NCBI RefSeq assembly: GCF_029319185.1
Contig: NZ_CP119754.1
Coordinates: forward strand, 1,798,001 to 1,862,000
Origin: Superficieibacter sp. HKU1
Lineage (GTDB): Bacteria; Pseudomonadota; Gammaproteobacteria; Enterobacterales; Enterobacteriaceae
Length of the DNA stretch: 64,000 nucleotides
Direction of reading: 5' to 3'
Positions 1-11,052 of this stretch are shown one piece after another. Each line of letters begins with the position of its first letter. The stretch's first letter is position 1. Position numbers and translations under genes: made by a program. The notes under the pieces were generated by a model. It was not told the DNA's origin and made no database searches. It worked only from the letters and a program-made list of their open reading frames with translations.

Positions 1-185
1 GTCACCACTTCTTTCATCAGTTCTTCCACGGTGATTTCTTTGCCGCCGTGGGTATCCCACGTATCGCGGTTATGGCAATACAGGCAGCGCATCAGGCAGC
101 CCTGGAAGAACGTAATAAAGCGGATACCCGGGCCATCAACGGTGCCACAGGATTCAAAGGAGTGAATGCGACCAATTACTGACAT
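1..185 (-). CDS. pflA: Pyruvate formate-lyase activating enzyme (partial, N-terminus only)
   Basis: The first 61 codons are present and the rest lies beyond the left edge. The product is a radical-SAM enzyme that puts the glycyl radical on PflB. The visible N-terminus carries the three-cysteine iron-sulfur motif in the order CLMRCLYC (C-x3-C-x2-C), preceded by a Gly-rich stretch (DGPGIRF). It lies downstream of pflB on the same strand, as in E. coli, with about 190 bases and a hairpin terminator between them, so it probably also has its own promoter. Identification rests on the motif plus the neighbour. Confidence 0.95.
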   Translation of the reverse strand, partial: MSVIGRIHSFESCGTVDGPGIRFITFFQGCLMRCLYCHNRDTWDTHGGKEITVEELMKEVV

Positions 186-310
186 TGCGGTGGTTTCTCC
201 AGCTTTGGCCTTCCTGGCCTGTGAGTGCACAACTCGCTAAGGTTGTGTCGGGTCTGTTTTGACGGTTACCCACTAAGTATAGATAACTGGCAAACCAGAC
301 TGCGGGTGTT

Positions 311-340
311 AAAAAGGCCCCACTACTGTGGAGCCTTTAT
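311..340 (-). terminator. Hairpin terminator after pflB
   Basis: A GGCTCCAC / GTGGGGCC-type stem read on the minus strand is followed by a run of five T (the A run at 311-315). It sits 38 bases beyond the pflB stop and separates pflB from pflA. Confidence 0.85.
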
Positions 341-377
341 TTTACGCTTTTTTAATCGTGATTTCAGTCAAAACCAA

Positions 378-2660
<2,283 letters not shown>

Positions 2661-2711
2661 TGTAATACCTACCTTCTTAAGTGGACTTTTTATTTACGCC
2701 TGGAACTATCA

Positions 2712-3569
2712 TTAATGATGATTGTTACCACGCAGATAAATGACCCAGTATGTCAACCCAACTAACAAACCGCCGCCGATAATGTTCCCGATGGTGACAG
2801 GGATGAGGTTATCAGTGATAAAGTTCATAATAGTCAGGTGAGAAAAATTGTCCGGAGAGGAACCGACCGCGGTCCAGAATTCCGGGCTGGCGAAATGACG
2901 TATTACGATACCCATTGGGATCATAAACATATTCGCGATGCTGTGCTCAAAGCCGCTGGCAACGAACATAGCGACCGGCAAAATCATGATGAGCGTTTTA
3001 TCCGTTAAGCTACGGCCTGAGTAGCTCATCCAGACGGCAAGACAGACCATCAGGTTTGCCAGAATGCCGAGGCAAACAGCCTCAATAAAGGTGTGATGCA
3101 TTTTGTGGTCGGCGGTTTGCAGGACGTTAAGCCCCCAGCCACCGTTGGCGGTCATATACTCGCCAGAAAGCCACATTAAAAGCACAAACAGCAGTGCGCC
3201 GATCAGGTTGCCAAAATAAACGTTCAGCCAGTTGCGACCCAGTTGCCCCCAGGTAATACGACCGCTGGCTTTCGCCACGACAATCAGTACCGTTGAGGTA
3301 AACAGGTCAGCCCCGCAGATAACGCAAAGAATCAGGCCCAGTGAAAAGCAGATGCCGCCTACCAGTTTCGCCATACCAAACGGCATGGAAGCAGTACCTG
3401 TAGTGGCGGTGATGTAGAAAACAAAAGCAATGGAGATGAACATGCCTGCGGTAATCGCCAGGAAAAACGTGGTCATCGGTTGTTTCGTTGCTTTGTAGAC
3501 ACCCGCTTCTTCAGCCACTTTGGCCATTGCTGCAGGAAGTATTAGATCAAAAGGGTTGTCAGCTTTCAC
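2712..3569 (-). CDS. focA: Formate channel FocA
   Basis: Inner-membrane formate/nitrite-transporter family channel that exports or imports the formate made by PflB. From the GTG at 3567-3569 the product is 285 residues, the E. coli length, and begins with the conserved KADNPFDL. An AGAGAG-type ribosome site precedes that GTG. An upstream in-frame ATG would add 14 residues with no family match, so it was not used. Six hydrophobic segments are visible, plus the NxxG-rich core of the family. It is the first gene of the focA-pflB operon. Confidence 0.96.
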   Translation of the reverse strand: MKADNPFDLILPAAMAKVAEEAGVYKATKQPMTTFFLAITAGMFISIAFVFYITATTGTASMPFGMAKLVGGICFSLGLILCVICGADLFTSTVLIVVAKASGRITWGQLGRNWLNVYFGNLIGALLFVLLMWLSGEYMTANGGWGLNVLQTADHKMHHTFIEAVCLGILANLMVCLAVWMSYSGRSLTDKTLIMILPVAMFVASGFEHSIANMFMIPMGIVIRHFASPEFWTAVGSSPDNFSHLTIMNFITDNLIPVTIGNIIGGGLLVGLTYWVIYLRGNNHH

Positions 3570-3629
3570 ACTAACTCTCTCTTTATTAAGTCGGCGACGA
3601 GATACTAACAAAGCATTATAGAAGAGAAA

Positions 3630-3643
3630 TTGATATAGATCAT
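3630..3643 (-). promoter_or_regulatory. FNR-binding box upstream of focA
   Basis: The sequence TTGATATAGATCAT matches the FNR consensus TTGAT-N4-ATCAA at all but the last base. It lies about 60 bases upstream of the focA start codon, which fits anaerobic induction of the operon. Confidence 0.75.
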
Positions 3644-3894
3644 ATCTCGCCTGGCTTATAGGCCTTCATAGTGTATGGTTTTACAGCTATTTAGGGATAA
3701 AGTATTGATTATAGAACTAAAAATAAATTTTAAAAATTATAAATTGTGTTGAATTTTTTTATGGCCTCATCAGTCGGCGGTTAATTAAAATGGAGTATTT
3801 ACAATATAAAGTAACATTAAAGAAAAGATAAAAGTAATAACATTTACTCATATTTAACTTTAACATTACATTTCACGGCCGATACTCTAAATAT

Positions 3895-3922
3895 AAAAAA
3901 CGGAGCGGTAAAATCGCTCCGT
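3895..3922 (-). terminator. Terminator after ycaO
   Basis: A perfect 7-bp stem CGGAGCG / CGCTCCG with a 7-base loop is followed on the minus strand by six T. It lies about 45 bases past the ycaO stop. Confidence 0.88.
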
Positions 3923-3967
3923 AATATAACGCAGACTCAGAGATAAGCCTATGGTTTGCGCGGTTAT

Positions 3968-5734
3968 TTAGCCCTGACGTGACCAGAAAGCTACTTTAGC
4001 GCGCTGAAGTTTCTCGTAAGCTTTTAACAGCGACTGATGAGCCGGGAAGGCAGCCAGATCGCTATCAACCGCTTGCAGCCCGTAGAATGCAGATTCACCG
4101 CTTAATGCCGCGCTGGCGGCTTCAACCGCGTCGGCACCGTACATTCGTACAAAAGCGTTCAGGTACTGCAACGGCTCGCGTTCGTCTTCCTGGGTCAGCA
4201 GCAGTAAGGTTTGCAGGCAACGGTAGTAGTTGGCTCGCCCGGTGCTGAAAACAGAGGCGTTAAATTCCATAGTCCATTCGGTCCAGATTAGCGCCTGCTC
4301 GGTGTCACCACCCGCCAGCGCCAGCATTGCTTTCAGTTCGCCAATACGCAGCGTATACCAGCCGTTATTGCTGCCCGTTGCCAGACCCAACAATTCGCGT
4401 ACGCGGGTAAAATCGTCATGACCTTCTTCATCAAGCTGGGCGATCAGGTTCAGATAGTCTTCTTTGTCCCAGTTGCTGCCCGGCAGCGCCAGAATAGTAT
4501 CGCGCAGATGGCTACCCATACTGTTGTTCGCCATCCATAAATCTTCTACCGGATAGATATCGGACATACCCGGTACGATAATGCGGCAGGCGTAAACGCT
4601 GAGGTGCTCGTAGTCGGCGATGTAAACCTCTTTGTCTTCTTTCCTGAAGATGGCCATCAGGGTCGCAAACTCTTCTTCAGTGGTGCCAGCAAAGCTCCAG
4701 TCAACGAAGGGATAATCGGCATCCTGTTTGAACAGATCCCAGGAGATCAGACCGCTGGAGTCAATGAAGTGGGTTTCGAGATTGGTATGTTCGGCCACTT
4801 CTTCGTCATCAAAGGTAGGCGGCGTAAAGACATCAAGATCTTTCAGACCACGACCCTGCAACAGTTCGGTGACGGTACGCTCCAGCGCCACGCCAAAATC
4901 AGGATGCGCGCCGAAAGAGGCAAAGCAGGTACCATTTGCCGGATTAAACAGCACAACGCAAATTACCGGATACTGGCCACCCAGCGAGCCGTCATAGGCG
5001 AAAATCGGGAAACCTTCCGCTTCCAGCGTTGCAATGGCCTCGACTACCCCCGGGTAGCGCGCCAGCACCTCGGACGGGATTTCCGGCAGGCTGATCGATT
5101 CGGCGATAATGCGATTTTTGATATGACGCTCAAACACTTCCGACAGTCCCTGGACGCGCGCTTCATTGGCCGTATTACCCGCCGACATGCCGTTAGAAAC
5201 GTACAGGTTACCGATGATGTTCATCGGGATATACACGGTCTGGTTGTCAGATTGACGAGTGAAAGGCAGGGCGCAGATCCCGCGATCTTCATTACCGGAT
5301 TGCAGGTCAATCAGCATCCCGGCGCTCAGATCGTTTTCCGGATCGTAAAACGCGCGCAGACGGGCGTCGAGGATCCCTTCCGGCAGTTCATCGTTTTCCG
5401 GCAGCGGGAACCATTTCTCATTCGGATAATGCACGAACGGGCCATTGGCAATGGTATCGCCCAGCCAGAAATCGGCAAAAAAGTAGTTCGTTGACAGACG
5501 TTCGAAATACTCACCCAGCGCAGAGGCCAGCGCCGCTTTTTTGGTGGCTCCTTTTCCGTTAGTGAAGCACAGGGCGCATTCTTTATCGCGAATATGCACA
5601 GACCAGACGTTAGGGACAGGATTCAGCCAGGAAGCCTCTTCAATATCGAAGCCGAGATCCTGCAGTTTTTGCTGGAAGCGAGCGATGGAATCTTCCAGAG
5701 CGGCGTCTTTGCCGGGGATGAAGGTTTGAGTCAT
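3968..5734 (-). CDS. ycaO: YcaO-domain protein (RimO-associated ribosomal S12 methylthiolation factor)
   Basis: YcaO-family ATP-binding protein. The family includes azoline-forming cyclodehydratases; the E. coli member assists RimO-dependent beta-methylthiolation of ribosomal protein S12. The start was set at the ATG of MTQTFIPGKDA (588 residues; E. coli has 586), because the upstream in-frame extension matches nothing in the family. The N-terminal two thirds hold the YcaO fold with Glu-rich nucleotide-binding stretches (ALGEYFERL, SEVFERH). The C-terminal part (about residues 420-580) looks helical, like the TPR-type tail of the E. coli protein. It is a single gene ending in its own terminator. 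Confidence 0.95.
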   Translation of the reverse strand: MTQTFIPGKDAALEDSIARFQQKLQDLGFDIEEASWLNPVPNVWSVHIRDKECALCFTNGKGATKKAALASALGEYFERLSTNYFFADFWLGDTIANGPFVHYPNEKWFPLPENDELPEGILDARLRAFYDPENDLSAGMLIDLQSGNEDRGICALPFTRQSDNQTVYIPMNIIGNLYVSNGMSAGNTANEARVQGLSEVFERHIKNRIIAESISLPEIPSEVLARYPGVVEAIATLEAEGFPIFAYDGSLGGQYPVICVVLFNPANGTCFASFGAHPDFGVALERTVTELLQGRGLKDLDVFTPPTFDDEEVAEHTNLETHFIDSSGLISWDLFKQDADYPFVDWSFAGTTEEEFATLMAIFRKEDKEVYIADYEHLSVYACRIIVPGMSDIYPVEDLWMANNSMGSHLRDTILALPGSNWDKEDYLNLIAQLDEEGHDDFTRVRELLGLATGSNNGWYTLRIGELKAMLALAGGDTEQALIWTEWTMEFNASVFSTGRANYYRCLQTLLLLTQEDEREPLQYLNAFVRMYGADAVEAASAALSGESAFYGLQAVDSDLAAFPAHQSLLKAYEKLQRAKVAFWSRQG

Positions 5735-5871
5735 GACATTCACTTTTATCGTACGGAAAGCGCGCAATGATACGGGTTTTAGCTCACCGGCGCTATCTCC
5801 CGGACCGACGGCACGGAAATAAAAGTATTGGCTATGCTTATGGATAGTAACGTGCTGTTTGAGAATAAAAA

Positions 5872-6561
5872 ATGAAAGCATTCGATCTTCAACGTATGGC
5901 GCTGGATAAAGTGCCGTTTGAGTTTCTTGGGGAAGTGGCGCTGCGCAGCGCGTACACCTTTGTACTGGTTTTCCTGTTTCTTAAGATAACCGGGCGACGC
6001 GGCGTGCGTCAGATGTCGCTGTTTGAAGTGTTGATCATCCTGACGTTAGGTTCAGCCGCAGGTGACGTGGCGTTTTATGATGACGTTCCCATGCTGCCGG
6101 TGCTGACGGTATTTATTACGCTGGCGGTTTTGTACCGGCTAGTGATGTGGCTGATGTCACACAGCGAAAAACTGGAGGATCTCCTGGAGGGTAAGCCCAT
6201 CATCTTTATAGAGGAGGGGCAGCTGGCGTGGGACAAGGTAAATGGCGCTAACCTGACTGAATTTGAATTTTTCATGGAGCTCAGGATCAATAGCGTTGAG
6301 CAACTTGGGCAAATTAAGCTGGCAATAATGGAAACTAATGGCCAGATAAGCGTCTATTACTATCCAGATGATGAAGTAAAACCGGGGCTGTCAATTCTGC
6401 CGGCGGGGATTGAACGCTATACCACCGTGCCGGACGATGGTGAATATGCCTGTAATAAATGTAGTGCGGTATACGTGATGAAAGCGGGGGAGCATCAGCT
6501 TTGTCCCCGCTGCGCGCATCCGGAGTGGTCAAAGGCCAGCCGGGCAAAGCGGATCACCTGA
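5872..6561 (+). CDS. ycaP: DUF421 / YetF-like inner-membrane protein YcaP
   Basis: 229 residues. Three hydrophobic segments lie in the first 90 residues, followed by a soluble DUF421 domain. The tail has a probable zinc ribbon, CNKC at about 190 and CPRC at about 210. The function of the family is not established. It is divergent from ycaO with about 140 bases between the starts, and it is followed by the serC promoter region. The match to E. coli YcaP is end to end as far as I can recall it. Confidence 0.92.
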   Translation: MKAFDLQRMALDKVPFEFLGEVALRSAYTFVLVFLFLKITGRRGVRQMSLFEVLIILTLGSAAGDVAFYDDVPMLPVLTVFITLAVLYRLVMWLMSHSEKLEDLLEGKPIIFIEEGQLAWDKVNGANLTEFEFFMELRINSVEQLGQIKLAIMETNGQISVYYYPDDEVKPGLSILPAGIERYTTVPDDGEYACNKCSAVYVMKAGEHQLCPRCAHPEWSKASRAKRIT

Positions 6562-6607
6562 TAGCGGTTTTATCGGCCTTTATTCGTCAATACGATAGAT
6601 TATATTG

Positions 6608-6623
6608 TGTGACAAAGGACACA
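6608..6623 (+). promoter_or_regulatory. Possible CRP site upstream of serC
   Basis: TGTGACAAAGGACACA matches TGTGA-N6-TCACA with one mismatch, 120 bases before the serC start. In E. coli serC-aroA is reported to be controlled by Lrp and CRP. The assignment is by consensus only. Confidence 0.5.
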
Positions 6624-6742
6624 TTTTTACTCCGCGATTGATTACCCGTTGCGACACGTGTCACTGAATGGTAAAACCGATATCCACAGGAATAACGTAT
6701 ACCCATTGTGGTGGGTAGATCTAAGCAGCGTGGTGAGGGGAA

Positions 6743-7831
6743 ATGACTCAGGTCTTCAATTTTAGTTCAGGTCCGGCGATGATACCGGAAGCAGTGCTTA
6801 AACTGGCGCAACAGGAACTGTGCGACTGGCATGGTCTGGGAACGTCGGTCATGGAAATTAGCCACCGTGGTAAGGAATTTATCCAGGTCGCTGAAGAAGC
6901 AGAAAAGGACTTCCGCGAGCTGCTGAACATCCCTTCAAACTACAAAGTGCTTTTCTGCCACGGTGGTGGGCGCGGTCAGTTTGCTGGCGTGCCGCTGAAC
7001 CTGCTGGGTGCCAAAACCACCGCAGATTATGTTGATGCGGGCTACTGGGCGGCCAGCGCGATTAAAGAAGCGAACAAATACTGTACGCCAAACGTAATTG
7101 ACGCCAAAGTGACGGTTGACGGACTGCGTGCAGTAAAACCGATGCGCGACTGGCAGCTTTCCGACAATGCAGCGTATGTGCACTACTGTCCTAACGAGAC
7201 CATTGACGGTATCGCCATCGAAGAAACTCCCGATTTTGGTAACGACGTGGTGGTCGCTGCCGACTTCTCCTCGACGATCCTTTCCCGTCCGCTGGATGTC
7301 AGCCGCTTCGGCGTAATCTACGCTGGCGCGCAGAAAAATATCGGCCCGGCAGGGCTGACGCTGGTGATCGTACGTGAAGATCTGCTGGGCAAGGCGCATC
7401 AGGCCTGCCCGTCAATTCTTGACTACACCATCCTCAATGACAACGACTCCATGTTTAACACTCCGCCGACGTTCGCATGGTATTTGTCCGGCCTGGTCTT
7501 CAAATGGTTGAAAGAGCAGGGCGGCGTGGCGGCGATGGATAAGATCAACCAGCAAAAGGCCGATCTGCTGTATGGCACCATTGATCGCAGTGATTTCTAC
7601 CGTAACGACGTGGCCAAAGCCAACCGTTCCCGTATGAACGTGCCGTTCCAGCTGGCAGACAGCGCGCTGGACAAACTCTTCCTGGAAGAGTCTCTGGCGG
7701 CTGGTCTGCATGCGCTGAAAGGACACCGCGTCGTTGGCGGCATGCGCGCCTCAATCTATAACGCGATGCCGTTGGCCGGTGTCAACGCATTGACCGAGTT
7801 TATGACCGACTTCGAACGTCGTCACGGTTAA
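6743..7831 (+). CDS. serC: Phosphoserine/phosphohydroxythreonine aminotransferase
   Basis: PLP enzyme that makes 3-phosphoserine for serine biosynthesis and 4-phosphohydroxythreonine for pyridoxal phosphate biosynthesis. At 362 residues it has the family length. The PLP lysine is K198 in AGAQKNIGPAG. The N-terminus FNFSSGPAM is the family signature. It is preceded by a GAGGGG ribosome site and is the first gene of serC-aroA, with a hairpin between the two genes. Confidence 0.98.
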   Translation: MTQVFNFSSGPAMIPEAVLKLAQQELCDWHGLGTSVMEISHRGKEFIQVAEEAEKDFRELLNIPSNYKVLFCHGGGRGQFAGVPLNLLGAKTTADYVDAGYWAASAIKEANKYCTPNVIDAKVTVDGLRAVKPMRDWQLSDNAAYVHYCPNETIDGIAIEETPDFGNDVVVAADFSSTILSRPLDVSRFGVIYAGAQKNIGPAGLTLVIVREDLLGKAHQACPSILDYTILNDNDSMFNTPPTFAWYLSGLVFKWLKEQGGVAAMDKINQQKADLLYGTIDRSDFYRNDVAKANRSRMNVPFQLADSALDKLFLEESLAAGLHALKGHRVVGGMRASIYNAMPLAGVNALTEFMTDFERRHG

Positions 7832-7848
7832 TCGCCCGTTTCATTCTT

Positions 7849-7878
7849 CCCCGTAGCCTGTCTGCGGGGCTTTATTTT
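7849..7878 (+). terminator. Intercistronic hairpin between serC and aroA
   Basis: An 8-bp stem CCCCGTAG / CTGCGGGG with a 5-base loop is followed by CTTTATTTTG. It lies 18 bases after serC and 20 bases before aroA, and probably acts as a partial terminator that lowers aroA expression relative to serC. Confidence 0.75.
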
Positions 7879-7898
7879 GCTTCTGAGAGTTAAGCTTC

Positions 7899-9182
7899 AT
7901 GGATTCCCTGACGTTACAACCCATCGCGCGCGTAGACGGTGTTATCAATCTGCCTGGATCAAAAAGTGTCTCTAACCGGGCGCTACTGCTGGCTGCATTA
8001 GCCCAGGGCACCACGGTGCTGACTAATTTGCTGGACAGCGATGACGTCCGTCATATGCTGAACGCCCTGAGTGCGTTAGGCATTCATTACACCCTTTCCG
8101 CCGATCGCACCCGCTGTGAAGTGACCGGCAATGCCGGCCCGCTGCAGGCTGAAGGCGAGCCCGAACTGTTCCTTGGTAACGCAGGCACCGCGATGCGGCC
8201 GCTGGCGGCGGCACTGTGCCTTGGCAATAACAATGTTGTCCTTACCGGCGAACCGCGCATGAAAGAGCGACCGATTGGTCATCTGGTCGATGCGCTTCGC
8301 CAGGGCGGGGCAGACATTACTTATCTTGAGCAAGAGAATTATCCGCCGCTGCGTCTGCGCGGAGGTTTTACCGGTGGCGATGTACACGTGGACGGTAGCG
8401 TCTCCAGCCAGTTCTTGACCGCGCTGCTAATGACCGCACCACTCGCCGCACAGGACACCATCATCACCATCAAAGGCGATCTGGTGTCAAAACCTTACAT
8501 TGATATCACCCTGAAGTTGATGGAAACCTTTGGCGTTCAGATTGAAAACCAACGCTATCAGCGCTTCGTTGTGCGTGGTGGTCAAACGTATCGTTCTCCG
8601 GGTGAATTCCTCGTGGAAGGTGATGCTTCTTCAGCTTCATATTTCCTCGCCGCAGCGGCGATTAAAGGCGGTACCATCAAAGTGACCGGCATTGGTCGCC
8701 ACAGCGTCCAGGGCGATATCCGTTTTGCCGACGTGCTGGAAAAAATGGGGGCGGTAATCGACTGGGGCGATGACTTTATCAGCTGTACCCATCGTGAATT
8801 GCACGCCATTGATATGGATATGAACCATATTCCCGATGCGGCGATGACCATTGCTACAGCCGCGCTCTTTGCTCACGGCACCACGACGCTGCGTAACATT
8901 TATAACTGGCGGGTGAAAGAGACCGATCGCCTGTTCGCGATGGCGACCGAACTGCGTAAAGTCGGTGCAGAAGTGGAAGAGGGTGAGGATTACATTCGCA
9001 TCACTCCGCCCGCGCATTTGCAGTTTGCCGAAATCGGCACCTATAACGATCACCGAATGGCAATGTGTTTCTCGCTGGTGGCGCTGTCAGATACGCCGGT
9101 CACTATTCTCGATCCGAAATGCACCGCCAAGACCTTCCCTGACTACTTCGAACAACTGGCTCGCGTCAGCACTCCGCAATAA
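7899..9182 (+). CDS. aroA: 3-phosphoshikimate 1-carboxyvinyltransferase (EPSP synthase)
   Basis: Sixth step of the shikimate pathway: joins phosphoenolpyruvate to shikimate 3-phosphate. It has 427 residues, as in E. coli. LPGSKSVSNRAL near the N-terminus holds the substrate-binding Lys22. The loop NAGTAMRP spans residues 94-101 with Gly96, Thr97 and Pro101 unchanged, the ordinary glyphosate-sensitive class I form. It is the second gene of the serC operon. Confidence 0.99.
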   Translation: MDSLTLQPIARVDGVINLPGSKSVSNRALLLAALAQGTTVLTNLLDSDDVRHMLNALSALGIHYTLSADRTRCEVTGNAGPLQAEGEPELFLGNAGTAMRPLAAALCLGNNNVVLTGEPRMKERPIGHLVDALRQGGADITYLEQENYPPLRLRGGFTGGDVHVDGSVSSQFLTALLMTAPLAAQDTIITIKGDLVSKPYIDITLKLMETFGVQIENQRYQRFVVRGGQTYRSPGEFLVEGDASSASYFLAAAAIKGGTIKVTGIGRHSVQGDIRFADVLEKMGAVIDWGDDFISCTHRELHAIDMDMNHIPDAAMTIATAALFAHGTTTLRNIYNWRVKETDRLFAMATELRKVGAEVEEGEDYIRITPPAHLQFAEIGTYNDHRMAMCFSLVALSDTPVTILDPKCTAKTFPDYFEQLARVSTPQ

Positions 9183-9194
9183 ATATCCTCCCGA

Positions 9195-9216
9195 GCGCCG
9201 ACGCCCCGTCGGCGCC
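9195..9216 (+). terminator. GC-rich hairpin after aroA
   Basis: Perfect 8-bp stem GCGCCGAC / GTCGGCGC with a 5-base loop, 12 bases past the aroA stop. No T run follows, so termination would be weak or factor-dependent. Confidence 0.55.
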
Positions 9217-9323
9217 ATTGTGTCCGGTTACAAACTTTTTTGCTTTTACAGGTAATGCTATTTTCGTTGACGAATTTCATGTCGTTTTATGGCGATTGTT
9301 ATAAATATCAACGGAAGATTACT

Positions 9324-10085
9324 ATGAAAAATAAAAAAATATTGCTGGCGCTTACGCTATCAACGCTTATGCTGGCAGGCTGTAAAAACGGTGTCGATGG
9401 CAACATGCTTGCCAGCTCCGGCATGTCAGCTTACAAAGCGGCGACGCTTAGCGACGCGGATGCAAAATCCATTGCCAATCAGGGCTGTAAAGAGATGGAC
9501 AGCGAGAATAAGCTGGCTGGCTCCTCCAGCAAATACAGCAAGCGTCTGGCCAAAATCGCCAAAGCGCTGGGTAACAATATCAACGGCACGCCGGTCAACT
9601 ACAAAGTCTACATGACCAGTGACGTAAACGCCTGGGCCATGGCTAACGGCTGCGTCCGTGTTTACAGCGGCCTGATGGACATGATGACCGATAACGAAGT
9701 GGAAGCTGTGCTGGGTCATGAATTGGGTCACGTGGCGCTGGGGCACTCCCTCCAGGAAATGAAAGCAGCCTATGCCGTCGTGGCGGCGCGTGACGCTATT
9801 TCTGCCACCAGCGGCGTCGCGGCTCAGCTTTCAAAATCCCAGCTTGGTGATATTGCCGAGGGTGCCATCAACGCTAAATTCTCCCGCGAAAAAGAGTCTG
9901 AAGCCGATGACTTCTCCTACGATCTGCTGAAAAAACGCGGTATCAAGACGCAGGGGCTGGTCGGCAGCTTTGATAAACTGGCTAGTCTTGACGCTGGTCA
10001 TACCAAGTCGCTCTTCGACTCTCACCCGCCTTCAGCGGAACGTGCGCAGCATATCCGCGACCGTATCGCACAGGATAAAAAGTAA
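9324..10085 (+). CDS. ycaL: M48-family metallopeptidase lipoprotein YcaL
   Basis: 253 residues from the ATG with a GGAAG ribosome site. An earlier in-frame start would place the lipoprotein signal in mid-protein and was rejected. The signal peptide ends in the lipobox LAGC with Cys20. The zinc motif HELGH is at residues 132-136, and a third ligand is expected in EKESEADDF. The E. coli homologue is a periplasmic protease that degrades stalled LptD intermediates together with other outer-membrane quality-control proteases. It stands alone between aroA and cmk. Confidence 0.95.
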   Translation: MKNKKILLALTLSTLMLAGCKNGVDGNMLASSGMSAYKAATLSDADAKSIANQGCKEMDSENKLAGSSSKYSKRLAKIAKALGNNINGTPVNYKVYMTSDVNAWAMANGCVRVYSGLMDMMTDNEVEAVLGHELGHVALGHSLQEMKAAYAVVAARDAISATSGVAAQLSKSQLGDIAEGAINAKFSREKESEADDFSYDLLKKRGIKTQGLVGSFDKLASLDAGHTKSLFDSHPPSAERAQHIRDRIAQDKK

Positions 10086-10100
10086 AGCTGTATCATTTCC

Positions 10101-10121
10101 GGGCTGGCACCACGCCAGCCC
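10101..10121 (+). terminator. Hairpin after ycaL
   Basis: 8-bp stem GGGCTGGC / GCCAGCCC with a 5-base loop, 15 bases after the ycaL stop. The T run is poor. Confidence 0.5.
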
Positions 10122-10205
10122 GCTATACTTCGCCAGACGCCTCTCATTTTACGTTCAATATTCTGCAATTTGCATGCAAAGGTAACTCTCAGGCGCAGAC
10201 ACGCG

Positions 10206-10211
10206 TATAAT
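10206..10211 (+). promoter_or_regulatory. Probable -10 box of the cmk-rpsA promoter
   Basis: An exact TATAAT lies 45 bases before the cmk start. The -35 region is weak. It is the only consensus -10 in this gap. Confidence 0.55.
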
Positions 10212-10255
10212 GCGCGGCGTTTATATTGACGGTATGCCTGTTTAAGGAGAAAAAG

Positions 10256-10939
10256 ATGACGGCAATTGCCCCGGTTATTACCATTGATGGCCCAAGCGGC
10301 GCGGGTAAAGGCACCTTATGCAAGGCGATGGCGGAAGCGTTGCAGTGGCATCTTCTGGATTCAGGCGCAATCTATCGCGTGCTGGCACTGGCGGCATTGC
10401 ACCATCACGTTGATGTTGCTTGTGAAGATGCGCTGGTGCCACTGGCCACGCATCTGGATGTGCGTTTTGTTTCGACCGACGGCACGCTGGAAGTGATCCT
10501 GGAAGGGGAAGACGTGAGCGGTGAAATTCGCACGCAGGACGTGGCCAGTGCGGCATCACAAGTCGCTGCCTTCCCGCGGGTACGTGAAGCGCTTTTACGC
10601 CGTCAGCGTGCCTTCCGTGAGTTTCCCGGACTGATTGCCGATGGCCGCGATATGGGGACCGTAGTCTTCCCCGAAGCGCCGGTGAAAATTTTCCTCGACG
10701 CGTCTTCGGAAGAACGCGCGCATCGCCGTATGCTACAGTTGCAGGAAAGTGGCTTTAGTGTTAACTTTGAACGCCTTTTGGCCGAGATTAAAGAACGCGA
10801 CGATCGCGATCGTAATCGCGCTGTAGCGCCGCTGGTTCCCGCTGCCGATGCTTTAGTTCTGGATTCCACCAGTTTAAGCATTGAGCAAGTGATTGAAAAA
10901 GCGTTACAATACGCGCGCCAAAAGTTGGCCCTCGCTTAA
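10256..10939 (+). CDS. cmk: Cytidylate kinase
   Basis: Phosphorylates CMP and dCMP to the diphosphates. It has 227 residues from the ATG that follows AAGGAG; a longer frame starting 30 bases upstream has no ribosome site. The P-loop GPSGAGKGT lies at residues 12-20, and the CMP-binding segment includes RDMGTVVFP. It is upstream of rpsA, as in E. coli, with part of rpsA transcription expected to come through it. Confidence 0.98.
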   Translation: MTAIAPVITIDGPSGAGKGTLCKAMAEALQWHLLDSGAIYRVLALAALHHHVDVACEDALVPLATHLDVRFVSTDGTLEVILEGEDVSGEIRTQDVASAASQVAAFPRVREALLRRQRAFREFPGLIADGRDMGTVVFPEAPVKIFLDASSEERAHRRMLQLQESGFSVNFERLLAEIKERDDRDRNRAVAPLVPAADALVLDSTSLSIEQVIEKALQYARQKLALA

Positions 10940-11052
10940 ATGCGTCCGAATTAGTAGTACCCCCGCAGCAACGGAGTGTTAGCGGGTATGTGAAACAACC
11001 CCATCCGGCACGGAGCCAGGTGGACGTTAAATATGAAACCTGAAGATTAAAC
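10940..11052 (+). promoter_or_regulatory. rpsA leader (S1 autoregulatory initiation region)
   Basis: 113 bases between cmk and rpsA. The start codon has no strong Shine-Dalgarno site; the nearest is a weak GAAG. In E. coli the rpsA leader folds into hairpins that allow efficient initiation without one and that S1 itself represses. The final segment before the start (ATGAAACCTGAAGATTAAAC) is the same as I recall in E. coli. Confidence 0.6.

Larger units (their letters stand above)
3570..3967. promoter_or_regulatory. focA-pflB control region, AT-rich, about 400 bases without a gene
   Basis: This gap lies between the focA start and the end of ycaO. It holds the FNR-like box at 3630-3643, a very AT-rich tract (about 3700-3890), and the ycaO terminator at 3895-3922. 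In E. coli the matching region carries several promoters with FNR, ArcA and IHF sites. Only the FNR box is obvious here; the other sites are expected but not assigned. No open frame with a credible ribosome site was found. Confidence 0.75.
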
